Source: Methylobacterium sp. J-048
GTDB lineage: Bacteria; Pseudomonadota; Alphaproteobacteria; Rhizobiales; Beijerinckiaceae
Assembly: GCF_022829515.1 (NCBI RefSeq)
Contig: NZ_JAKSYL010000088.1
Coordinates: 1 to 54,414 of the forward strand
DNA: 54,414 nucleotides
Direction: 5' to 3'
Shown: positions 9,924 to 18,031 of the stretch, one piece after another
Layout: each line of letters begins with the position of its first letter
Numbering within the stretch: position 1 is the stretch's first letter
Made by a program: the position numbers and the translations under genes
Notes under the pieces: model-generated
Databases searched by the model: none
Seen by the model: only the letters and a program-made list of their open reading frames with translations
Told to the model about the DNA's origin: nothing

Positions 9924-10412
9924 CTACCGTTCCGGCGCGTCGAGGGGGCGGCCGACGATCAGGTCCATGGCCCGGTCGATCGGGATGCGGGCCCGGGTGT
10001 GGGCCGGGTCGCTGTAGCCGTAGCCCGCAAGCCGGGCCGCGGCCTCGGCGCGTTGGCGGTCGAGATCGACATAGGGGTCCGCCTGGAGGTTCGGCGGCGG
10101 CGGCGTCAGCGGCGCAGTCTGCTGGCGCGTCAGGGTCGGCAGGGTCTGGCGCTGGCTGGCGCTGAAGCTGCCCATCAGCCAGACCATGGTGCCGATGACC
10201 GTCAGCACCGCGAGCGCGAGGCCGGCCATCACCAGAGCGGTGTTGCGGACGCCGACATCGCGCGTCTCGTAGCCGGGATCGTCGGGATCGCGCGGGGCAT
10301 TGGCCGGCGTGCCGCGGGGCGGCCGGCCGTTGAGCAAACCGCTGCCGCGCAGGGTCAGCCCGGCCAGGATCGCCGGGATCAGGCCGGGACCGGGGGTGCC
10401 GCCGGCGCTCAT
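9924..10412 (-). CDS. unrecognised single-TM protein of the ACIII-caa3 operon
   Basis: A 162-aa protein I do not recognise. A Gly/Pro-rich cytosolic N-terminus (1-55) leads to one TM helix (about 57-78, NTALVMAGLALAVLTVIGTM). The C-terminus is probably periplasmic and has a Pro run, PYVDLDRQRAEAAARLAGYG (about 112-131) and a PIDRAMDLIVGR segment near the end. There are no heme, copper or Cys motifs. Its ATG overlaps the actF stop (ATGA) and ctaC begins 4 nt after its stop, so it is made with both complexes. SCO-type copper chaperones often occupy this slot in other operons, but their CxxxC motif is absent. A linker or assembly role is inference from position only. Confidence 0.8.
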   Translation of the reverse strand: MSAGGTPGPGLIPAILAGLTLRGSGLLNGRPPRGTPANAPRDPDDPGYETRDVGVRNTALVMAGLALAVLTVIGTMVWLMGSFSASQRQTLPTLTRQQTAPLTPPPPNLQADPYVDLDRQRAEAAARLAGYGYSDPAHTRARIPIDRAMDLIVGRPLDAPER

Positions 10413-11461
10413 GCGACCCTCCCGGCGCGCCGGGCCGTCGGCGCCGGGCGCCCGCGCAGCAGGAGATGGAGCGCAGCCGCCAGGCACACCACGGCCAGGG
10501 CCGCGAGCGCATCGGCCGGGCGGATCACGAACCGGTCGCGCAGGGCCGGCGTGACCAGCCAGAACATCTCGAGAGCGTGCACGGCCAGCGCCGCGCCGGC
10601 GAGGATCCGGGTGGTCGGGCGGCCCGGCCGCAGGGTCGCGAGCCCGGCCAGCACGACGACGATCCCGGCCGCGATCGACAGGCCGCGCCCGAGCCCGCCG
10701 CCGCGGGCGAAGTACCAGGACACCTCCGGCGGCAGGTTGGCCGACCAGACGATCAGGAACTGCACGAAGTGCAGGAACGCCCAGAGCCCGAGCAGCACCA
10801 CGAGGGGAACCAGCCGGCCGCGCCCGGGCGGGGTTCGGCCGCGGCCCACCGGCTCCGGCTCCTCCCAGGCGAGCAGGATCGCGGCCGCGAAGGCCAACCC
10901 GCTCCAGGCGGTCATCACCAGCAGGCCGAGCAGGGCGGAATCCAGCCGTGGGTCGAGGGAGGCGATCACGTCGGTGGTGAACAGGGTGCCGATCACCGCG
11001 TGCAAGCCCACCGCCGGCACGGTGCGGCCCTCGCCCGGCTCGTCGAAGGGCCGCGCGAAGCGGAATGCCAGCCACGTCCAGGCCGCGAGATACGCGATCA
11101 CCCGGGCCGCGAAGAACGGCTCGGTGAACCACAGCGCGGCGAGCGGCGTGCGCGGCGCCGCCCCGACCCAGGGATAGAGCACCGGCACCGCGGCGAGCAG
11201 CGGCAGCCCGAGCAGCGCGGCCACCGGCATCAGCGCCATCAGCCGGCGCAGGCCCGCCAGCATCTCGACGCCGCCGCGCTCGCGCACCCGTTTGCCGAAA
11301 CGCTCGGCCACGATCGTCACCGGCAGGGCGCCCACCGGCAGCGCCAGGAGGACGAGCCAAGCCGCAAGGTAGGAGCAGGCCGCACCGCGCCAGCCACCGG
11401 CCAGAAAACAGCCGGCCAGCAGGCCGAGCCCGAGAAGGCCGAGCAGGAGGGGGCGGCTCAC
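10409..11461 (-). CDS. actF: alternative complex III subunit ActF
   Basis: A 350-aa integral membrane protein with about ten hydrophobic helices and few loops. It matches the ActF subunit of alternative complex III, the quinol:cytochrome c oxidoreductase that replaces the bc1 complex. ActF resembles a shortened ActC and is thought to form part of the membrane scaffold and proton path. HFVQFLIVWSANLPPEVSWYF is the best-conserved type of segment. The start is GTG, overlapping the actE stop (GTGA). It follows actE and precedes the unknown single-TM gene, which fits the family gene order actABCDEF. Confidence 0.88.
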   Translation of the reverse strand: MSRPLLLGLLGLGLLAGCFLAGGWRGAACSYLAAWLVLLALPVGALPVTIVAERFGKRVRERGGVEMLAGLRRLMALMPVAALLGLPLLAAVPVLYPWVGAAPRTPLAALWFTEPFFAARVIAYLAAWTWLAFRFARPFDEPGEGRTVPAVGLHAVIGTLFTTDVIASLDPRLDSALLGLLVMTAWSGLAFAAAILLAWEEPEPVGRGRTPPGRGRLVPLVVLLGLWAFLHFVQFLIVWSANLPPEVSWYFARGGGLGRGLSIAAGIVVVLAGLATLRPGRPTTRILAGAALAVHALEMFWLVTPALRDRFVIRPADALAALAVVCLAAALHLLLRGRPAPTARRAGRVA

Positions 11462-11994
11462 TGGGTCGCCTCCAGGCGGGTCCGGTCGTCCGGCGACAGG
11501 CTCGCCACCGGCGCGTCCTGGCTGAGCTGGAGCGCCCGGACATAGGCGACGATCGCCCAGCGGTCGGAGGACGGGATCATCTGCGCCATGCCGAACATGG
11601 CGCGCCGGCCGTTGCCGATGGCGTCGTAGATCTCGGCGGCCGGGGCCTTGCGCAGGGGCTCGGCGGTGAGGTCGCCGGCATGCGGGAAGCCGCGCTGCAC
11701 GACGATGCCCCGGCCGCGCCCGTCCTGGCCGTGGCAGGGGGTGCAGAACACCGCGTAGCGCTGCCGGCCGCGCTCGACCAGGTCCTGGCTGATCGTCTGG
11801 GGCTGGGGCGCCTCCCGGGCAGGGTCGGTCCGCGGCACAGTCCCGGAGACCGGCTGGCGCATGGTGATCTGGCGGGGGAAGAACGGGTTCCGGTCCCAGG
11901 TCTTGGCCCGGGCCTGGTCGTCCATGTTGGCCTCGCCGCAGGCCGAGAGGGCCGGCAGCGCCGCGAGGAGGATGAGACCGGCGGGGCGCGTCAT
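11458..11994 (-). CDS. actE: alternative complex III monoheme cytochrome ActE
   Basis: A 178-aa lipoprotein cytochrome c. The lipobox is LSAC, with C19 as the acylated residue, so it is anchored on the periplasmic face. A single heme site lies at C84-T-P-C-H88, and Met residues in AMFGMAQMIP are candidate sixth ligands. An IPSSDRWAIVAYVRALQ helix ends the cytochrome fold. It carries electrons inside the complex, probably from ActA hemes towards the caa3 oxidase. The ATG overlaps the stop of the actC-actD fusion (ATGA), and its own stop overlaps actF. Confidence 0.92.
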   Translation of the reverse strand: MTRPAGLILLAALPALSACGEANMDDQARAKTWDRNPFFPRQITMRQPVSGTVPRTDPAREAPQPQTISQDLVERGRQRYAVFCTPCHGQDGRGRGIVVQRGFPHAGDLTAEPLRKAPAAEIYDAIGNGRRAMFGMAQMIPSSDRWAIVAYVRALQLSQDAPVASLSPDDRTRLEATQ

Positions 11995-14006
11995 CGCGGG
12001 ATCCTGCGGATCTCGAGGGGACGCCCGGCCTCGACCGGCAGGCCGGTGAGCCGGCGCTCGAACCGGGCCGCGTCGAAGCGGTCGCTGCGGGCCTCCGCGG
12101 AGAGGAAGAACCGGTCGTCCGAGGCGCGCAGGAAGCCGGGGATGTTGAAGGCCGGGTGGTTCAGCCGCGGCAGGCGGTTGAGCACCAAAAGCGCGAGATG
12201 GATCGCGATGCAGCCGGTCATCATCGCGAACGAGATGCTCGGAACCACGAAGGACGGCCAGGACAGGCGCGGGCGGCCACCGATCAGGAACACGTAATCG
12301 TAGGCCGTCGCGTAGACGCACATCCCGTAGAAGCCCGCGCCGCCGATCAGCGCGCCGGCCAGCGCGTAGGGCAGGATCGAGCGGCCCTCCAGGCCGAGCG
12401 CCCGCAGGGTCCGGGGCATCGGCACCGGCCCGTGCCCGTCGAGATGGACATGGTCCGGCGGGCTGATCCCCGACACCGCCTGGAGGGCGGCGGCGAGATC
12501 GGCATGGCTGGCGAAGGTGGCGGACACGCCCCAGAGCGGCGCCGGCCCGGGATTCTCCTCCGGGCGGAGGGTGGCCCGGGACGCGGCCTCCCGGGCGGCA
12601 GCCTCGGTGCCCGGGGCCCGGGCGAGGGCCAGGCGGCGGCTCTCGATGATCGAGACGGCGGGCAGGTAGCGCAGGAACAGCAGCAGCAGGGTCAGGAACA
12701 GGCCGAGCGAGCCCGCGAACGTGGCGATGCCCCAGGGGTCCGGCCCGTAGGGCAGCCGCGAGGACGGCAGGAAGTCCTGGGTCAGGGTGACGACCAGCAC
12801 CGTGACGTGATCGGCATAGGCGCCGGCCGCGACCAGGAGCCCGACCGCGGCGATCGCCAGCGGTGTCGTCCGGGCGCGGGCCGACCACAGCAGCTGCGCC
12901 GGCAGGACCAGGCCGAGGATCGCCGTCCACGAGACCAGGGCGTGGTCGCCGGTCAGGCGCCGCACCAGCACGGCTCGTGCCTCCGGGTCGCCGTTGAGGA
13001 ACGTGTCGAAATACTCGGCGGCGTAGCAATAGGCGCTGGCGCAGCCGAGGCCGAGCAGCAAGCGGCCGAGCACGTCGAGGTGGCGCGCGGTGACCAGGCT
13101 GTCGAGGCCGTAGACGACGCGGATCAGCACCACGATCGCCGCGGTGATGCCGACGCCGGAATAGACCGCGTTCACCAGGAACGTCACCGGCAACAGGGTG
13201 CTGTGCCAGCCCGGCATCAGCGAGCCGGCCAGCATCACCGAGGCGCCGGTCTGAACCGAGACCACCAGCAGCACGCCGAGCAACGCCACCGTCCGGTAGG
13301 CCTGGACCCAGATCTGCCAATGGGCGGCCGAGCCGCGCCAGCCCGAGGCGACGATGCCGTAGACCTGCGCCCGCAGGAGCGCGAGCCGGCGGGTCGGCGC
13401 CTTGACGTCGATCTGGCGCATCGCCTCCACGAAGGCGCGGTCGCGCAGGGTGGCGAGGTCCGGCAGCATTCCGATGAACCAGAGGCTCACGCAGATCACC
13501 AGGAAGGCGACGATGTCGATCGCGTCCCACAGGAGCGGCGAGCGGAATTGCGGCCAGAGGTCGTAGGTGTTGGGGTAGGGCAGGTTCCAGAAGAAGAACC
13601 ACGGCCGCCCAAGATGGATGATCGGGTAGAGCCCGGCCGACGCGGTGGCGAGCAGCGCCAGGGTCTCGGCGATGCGGTTCACCGCCCCGCGCCACTCCGC
13701 CCCGAGCAGCAGCAGCACCGCCGAGACCAGCAGGCTGCCGGACGCGACGCCGATCCACCAATCGTAGCTCGCGATGTCGAGAGCCCAGACGACGGCGTTG
13801 TTGTTCGCCCAGACCCCCGGCCCGGCATAGAGCAGGGTGCCGAGGGTGAAGGCGAAGACGCCGAGCAGAGCCACCGCCCCCGCGAAGGCCATCCACCAGC
13901 GGCGGTTGCGCGGATGGGTCAGCGGGATCGCGGTGACCGCGCCGCCGATGCCCTGGAGGGTTTCTTCCGGCCGGATCAGAGGACCGCCTGCGAGAGCGCC
14001 GGACAT
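11991..14006 (-). CDS. actC: fused ActC-ActD membrane subunit of alternative complex III
   Basis: A 671-aa protein with two family modules in one frame. Residues about 1-490 are the NrfD-like ActC: ten TM helices with PHLGRPWFFFWN-type (IIHLGRPWFFFWNLPYPNTY) and AEYFDTFLNGDPEA segments, the quinol-binding subunit. After a charged linker (about 470-500), residues about 503-671 match ActD (DUF3341): LWGVSATFASHADLAAAL, two TM helices around YALAGALIGGAGFYG and SFVVPSISFAMMTG, and a C-terminal PAFNIPGFLRASDDRFFLSA. In described complexes ActC and ActD are separate proteins. No stop or start lies between them here. The start is 2 nt after the actB stop. Confidence 0.93.
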   Translation of the reverse strand: MSGALAGGPLIRPEETLQGIGGAVTAIPLTHPRNRRWWMAFAGAVALLGVFAFTLGTLLYAGPGVWANNNAVVWALDIASYDWWIGVASGSLLVSAVLLLLGAEWRGAVNRIAETLALLATASAGLYPIIHLGRPWFFFWNLPYPNTYDLWPQFRSPLLWDAIDIVAFLVICVSLWFIGMLPDLATLRDRAFVEAMRQIDVKAPTRRLALLRAQVYGIVASGWRGSAAHWQIWVQAYRTVALLGVLLVVSVQTGASVMLAGSLMPGWHSTLLPVTFLVNAVYSGVGITAAIVVLIRVVYGLDSLVTARHLDVLGRLLLGLGCASAYCYAAEYFDTFLNGDPEARAVLVRRLTGDHALVSWTAILGLVLPAQLLWSARARTTPLAIAAVGLLVAAGAYADHVTVLVVTLTQDFLPSSRLPYGPDPWGIATFAGSLGLFLTLLLLFLRYLPAVSIIESRRLALARAPGTEAAAREAASRATLRPEENPGPAPLWGVSATFASHADLAAALQAVSGISPPDHVHLDGHGPVPMPRTLRALGLEGRSILPYALAGALIGGAGFYGMCVYATAYDYVFLIGGRPRLSWPSFVVPSISFAMMTGCIAIHLALLVLNRLPRLNHPAFNIPGFLRASDDRFFLSAEARSDRFDAARFERRLTGLPVEAGRPLEIRRIPR

Positions 14007-14008
14007 GC

Positions 14009-16975
14009 TCAGCCCTCCCGTCCGGTGGGATCGGCGGCGGGCGCGAGCCCGGCGAGGTAGGTGGTGCGCGGGCGCGTGTTCAGGTGGCCGAGCAGCGCGT
14101 ATTCCCGCTTGTCCTTGCGGGCGGCCGAGACCCGGCTCGTCGGGTCGGCGACGTTGCCGAAGGTGATCGCCCGGGTCGGGCAGGCGCCCTGGCAGGCGGT
14201 CTCGACGGCGCCGTCCTGAATTGGGGCGTGCGCGTCCTTGGCCGAGGTGACCCGGGCCGCCGCGATGCGCTGGATGCAGTAGGTGCACTTCTCCATCACG
14301 CCGCGGGCGCGGACCGTGACCTCGGGATTGCGCTGCTGCTGCTGCACCGGGGTCATGCCGCCCGTGTAGTCCAGGTAGTTGAAGCGGCGGACCTTGTAGG
14401 GGCAGTAGCTCTGGCAGGTCCGGGTGCCAACGCAGCGGTTGTAGACCTGCAGGTTCAGGCCCTCGCTGTCGTGCAGGGTCGCCTCCACGGGGCAGCCGAC
14501 CTCGCAGGGCGCCTGCTCGCAATGCATGCACGGGACCGGCTGGAAATGCGTCGTCGGCGCGTCGAGGTCGCCCGCGTAGTAGCGGTCGACCCGCAGCCAG
14601 CCCATCCAGCGCCCGAGCGCGACCTCCTCGCGGCCGACCACCGGGATGTTGTTCTCCGCCTGGCAGGCGGTGACGCAGGCGTTGCAGCCGGTGCAGGCGT
14701 CGAGGTCGATCGCCATGCCCCACTGCGCCGCTGCGCCGGTCAGCTGGCTCTCCGGGGGCGGGTAGAACGAGGCCGGGGCCGGCGCGTCCTTGGGATCGCC
14801 CACCGGGGCGGCGCCCACAGCCTGGACGCGGACGATGTCCTGCCCCTCCATCGTGCCGAGGTTCTGGGTGGTCGCCGGCATGCGGCGCCGGCCAGTCTTG
14901 GTCAGCCGCACCCCGGAAAGGCGCCAGGGCGTCGCGACGGGCCGCAGGGTGGCGGCGGCGTAGCCGAGGCCGCTGGACAGGTGGTCCGGCATATTGCGGC
15001 CGTAGCCAAGGCTCAGGGTCACGGTCTCGGCGGCCTGGCCAGGCAGGATCCAGGCGGCGCCCTCCACGGCGCGCGCCTCCGCCTCGACCCGCACGATGTC
15101 GCCCATGGCGATGCCCTCGCGCTCGGCGAGATGCGGGCTGAGGGCGACGACGTTCTCCCAGACGACCTTGGTCAGGGGTTTGGGCAGTTCCTGCAGCCAG
15201 GCGAGGTCGGCATGGGTGCCGTCCCAGACGGTCGGATCGGGACGGAACACCACCTCGATCCCGTCCGGGGCGGGTGCCGGAGGGGAGGGCGGCGCCTCCT
15301 GGGTGAGGGCGACATCCTCCGTCGCGCCCGCACTGTCGGGCCAGAAACCCCGGCGCAGGGCGTCGGCGAAACGGGCCTCGAACGCAGCCGCATCCTCGCC
15401 CTCGTTCCGCCAGCGCGCCTTGACCAGGCCGAGGGCGTCCTCGCCGCCCTCGCTCCCGCGCCCGTCGATCAGGAAAGCCAGCATGTCCTGGAGGGTGCGG
15501 CCGTTGTAGAGCGGCGCCACCGTCGGCTGGATCAGCCCGACCGTGCCGTCGAGGGAGCGCACGTCGCCCCAGGATTCCAGCGGGTGGGCGGTGGGCAGGT
15601 GCCAGTCCGCATGCGCGCCGGTCTCGTCGTCATAGAGCCCGGCATGGATCTTGAGCGGCACGCGCTCCATCCGGGCGGCGAAGTCGAGGGCGGCCGGCGC
15701 GTCGTAGACCGGGTTGGCGCCGAGCACGATCAGAACCTTGACGGCGCCGCGCTCCATCGCCTCCGCCAGATCCGCCAGCGTCCCGGCACCTTGCTCGACC
15801 GCGGGCGTGGTGTGCCGCACGGCCGCCCCGGTATTGCCCAGCGCGCCGTTGAGCCGATGGACCAGGTCGTGCACATCCGGGCTCGTGGTCAGCCCGGCGG
15901 TGACCAGGCCGGCGCCCCGCGCCTCGGTCAGCGCCCTACCGGCGCGCCGCGTCCAGCGGGACACCGGATCGTCGCCGGACGGCGCCGCACCGCCGGCGGC
16001 CAACGCCAAGAAATCCCGGGCCACGGCTTCGAGTCGGGCCGAGGCGAGGGGGGTCGAGAAGTCCGCCTTGGCGCTGGTCAGCGTCGGGGTCGGGGCCGCG
16101 GCGTGCAGGGTGAGCAGGCGGCCCTCGGCATAGGCAGCCCGGCGGGCCGCGCTCCAGCGCCCGGACAGGCCGACCTGGCCGGGGCCGAGATCGAGGAAGT
16201 CGCCGTCCAGGGACACGATAATGCGCGCCCGGGCGAAATCCGGAATCGTCTCGAGCGGTTTTCCATAGGCGCGGCGGGCGCCCTCGTAGATCGCCTCGCG
16301 GCCGACGCCGGCGCCGGTGAACCAGCGCAACGCCGGGTAGGCGGCCCGCATCCGGGCGATCTGCGCCGCCACGGTGGGCGAGGTCACCGGACCGGTCAGC
16401 AGAGCGACACCTTCGCCCCCGGTCTCGTGCCAGGCCGGCATCTGCGCCTGCAGGGCAGCCCGGAACGCCGCCCAGGAACTCGGCTTGCCAAGATGCTGCA
16501 CGGCCTGGGAGCGGAACGGGTCGTAGAGGCCGAGCACCGAGGCCTGCGCCAGCACGTCGGTGCCGCCGCGGCTCCAGGGATGCTCGGGATTGCCCTCGAT
16601 CTTCAGCGGCCGGCCGTTGCGGGTGGTGACCAGGATGCCGTTGCCGAACCCGTCGAACACCGCCGAGGAGGCGTAGGACAGGTCCGTACCCGGGACGATC
16701 CGCTCGGGCTGGTTGACGTAGGGAACCTCGAAATGGCGCCCGCCCTCCGACCCGCAGGCGGTGAGGCCGCCGAGCGCGAAGGACGCCGCCATCAGCTTGA
16801 GGAAGCCGCGCCGCTCCGGGGACGCGGCGAGCCGGGCCGCGGAGGGGAACTCGGCTGCGAGGTAGTCGCGGAATTCCGGGCTGTCGGCCACGGCGTCGAG
16901 GCTGCGCCAGAAGCGCGGGCCGTCGCCGCCGGCGAGTTTCCGGCGCAGGGCCGCGATGTCGGATCCGCTGGTCAT
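14009..16975 (-). CDS. actB: alternative complex III iron-sulfur subunit ActB
   Basis: A 988-aa periplasmic subunit. A twin-arginine signal is visible around residue 55-75 (ERRGFLKLMAASFALGGLTAC). The large central part resembles a molybdopterin oxidoreductase but, as known for ActB, is not expected to bind the cofactor. The C-terminal third carries four cysteine clusters of a ferredoxin-like domain (about 757-910): CTGCNACVTAC, CMHCEQAPCEVGC, CVGTRTCQSYC and CTYC...CQGAC. These would hold three [4Fe-4S] and one [3Fe-4S] cluster by family knowledge. The B1 and B2 halves are fused, as in most ActB. The start overlaps the actA stop (ATGA). Confidence 0.95.
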   Translation of the reverse strand: MTSGSDIAALRRKLAGGDGPRFWRSLDAVADSPEFRDYLAAEFPSAARLAASPERRGFLKLMAASFALGGLTACGSEGGRHFEVPYVNQPERIVPGTDLSYASSAVFDGFGNGILVTTRNGRPLKIEGNPEHPWSRGGTDVLAQASVLGLYDPFRSQAVQHLGKPSSWAAFRAALQAQMPAWHETGGEGVALLTGPVTSPTVAAQIARMRAAYPALRWFTGAGVGREAIYEGARRAYGKPLETIPDFARARIIVSLDGDFLDLGPGQVGLSGRWSAARRAAYAEGRLLTLHAAAPTPTLTSAKADFSTPLASARLEAVARDFLALAAGGAAPSGDDPVSRWTRRAGRALTEARGAGLVTAGLTTSPDVHDLVHRLNGALGNTGAAVRHTTPAVEQGAGTLADLAEAMERGAVKVLIVLGANPVYDAPAALDFAARMERVPLKIHAGLYDDETGAHADWHLPTAHPLESWGDVRSLDGTVGLIQPTVAPLYNGRTLQDMLAFLIDGRGSEGGEDALGLVKARWRNEGEDAAAFEARFADALRRGFWPDSAGATEDVALTQEAPPSPPAPAPDGIEVVFRPDPTVWDGTHADLAWLQELPKPLTKVVWENVVALSPHLAEREGIAMGDIVRVEAEARAVEGAAWILPGQAAETVTLSLGYGRNMPDHLSSGLGYAAATLRPVATPWRLSGVRLTKTGRRRMPATTQNLGTMEGQDIVRVQAVGAAPVGDPKDAPAPASFYPPPESQLTGAAAQWGMAIDLDACTGCNACVTACQAENNIPVVGREEVALGRWMGWLRVDRYYAGDLDAPTTHFQPVPCMHCEQAPCEVGCPVEATLHDSEGLNLQVYNRCVGTRTCQSYCPYKVRRFNYLDYTGGMTPVQQQQRNPEVTVRARGVMEKCTYCIQRIAAARVTSAKDAHAPIQDGAVETACQGACPTRAITFGNVADPTSRVSAARKDKREYALLGHLNTRPRTTYLAGLAPAADPTGREG

Positions 16976-17631
16976 CGGTGGCAGATCCCGCACTCGGTCA
17001 GCCGCGAGCCGCCGCGGATATGGTACTCGGCCACGAGCTTCGGCCCGAGCGTCGCCTGGTCGGCCGGCGGCTTCCAGGTCATGTTCCAGACCTCGTCGGG
17101 CGTGCGGACGTATTTCTCCGGCGCCCGGTGGCAATCGAGGCAGAACTGCATCTCGAAGGCGTTGGCCCGGTAGGTCATCTGCATCGCAGTGACCTCGCCG
17201 TGGCAGGTCGAGCAGCCGATGCCCTTCGTCACATGCACCGAGTGGTTGTAGTAGACGTATTGCGGCAGCTTGTTCAGCCGCACCCATTCCAGCGGCTTGT
17301 CCTGGGCGTAGCTGTCGCGCACCGGCTTGAGCATGTCCGAGCCGGTCCAGATCTGCGAATGGCAGGTCATGCAGGTATGGGTCGGCGGGATCCCGGCCGA
17401 GGCGACCTTGTCGACGGTGGTGTGGCAGTAGCGGCAATCGATACCGAGCTCGCCCGAATGGTGCTTGTGGCTGAACGGCACCGGCTGGGCCGGGGCGATG
17501 CCGACCCCGGTGACGTAGTTCGAGCGCACAATCCCGGCCGCCAGCACGGGGAGGCCGACCAGGCAGGCGACCCCGGTCATCAGGGCGAGCCGGTAGATCG
17601 CGTCCGCGCCGGGGGTGAACAGCTGCGCCAT
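16972..17631 (-). CDS. actA: alternative complex III pentaheme cytochrome ActA
   Basis: A 219-aa multiheme cytochrome c, first gene of the respiratory operon. A TM anchor lies at about 12-35. Five CxxCH heme sites follow: CRYCH, CMTCH, CSTCH, CLDCH and CGICH, the last at the extreme C-terminus. This count matches the pentaheme ActA of alternative complex III, which accepts electrons from the ActB clusters in the periplasm. The ATG at 17631 is preceded by GGGAG at 7 nt. A TTG eight codons upstream would place that site inside the gene, so ATG is preferred. Overlaps downstream show the whole 17631-6289 run is one transcript. Confidence 0.95.
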   Translation of the reverse strand: MAQLFTPGADAIYRLALMTGVACLVGLPVLAAGIVRSNYVTGVGIAPAQPVPFSHKHHSGELGIDCRYCHTTVDKVASAGIPPTHTCMTCHSQIWTGSDMLKPVRDSYAQDKPLEWVRLNKLPQYVYYNHSVHVTKGIGCSTCHGEVTAMQMTYRANAFEMQFCLDCHRAPEKYVRTPDEVWNMTWKPPADQATLGPKLVAEYHIRGGSRLTECGICHR

Positions 17632-18031
17632 CAGGCGCTCCCGACGGGCGGGCAAGCATGCCCGCTGGGCAGGCAGGCACGCCCGCAGGACAAGAAGGTC
17701 CGGTCGCCGGGCTCGATCTGCTCAACCCTTCGCAGCACGCGTCGCCTCACCGTTGATCCCAGGCTGAAGTGTGCGGTGCACCGGATCACCCGCGCAATGC
17801 GACCAAAGCGGCCAGGCGCTGGAGAGGCCGCGCCCAGACCGTCCGGCGGCCTCGTCGTGGAACCTAGAGCTTTTCCAGACGGGGGCTAGAACATGGATCA
17901 TCATGCCGGCCGCTTCCCGCGCCGCACCCTCGACACTTCCCGCCGGCGGCGGGAGGGCCTATGCGCTGCCTGACCAGGGCCCGGCGGCCCGATCCCGCCG
18001 CCGACCCACCCCGGACTCGCCCCGGAGCCCT
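17632..18031. other. divergent intergenic region, act operon and ABC-like gene
   Basis: About 400 bases between the act operon (minus) and the ABC-like gene (plus). No gene is supported. It should hold the promoters of both. I found no clear sigma-70 or EcfG promoter; a GGAAC at about 17860 lacks a CGTT at the right distance. A GGGCAAGCATGCCC palindrome lies near 17650, close before actA. Confidence 0.5.
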
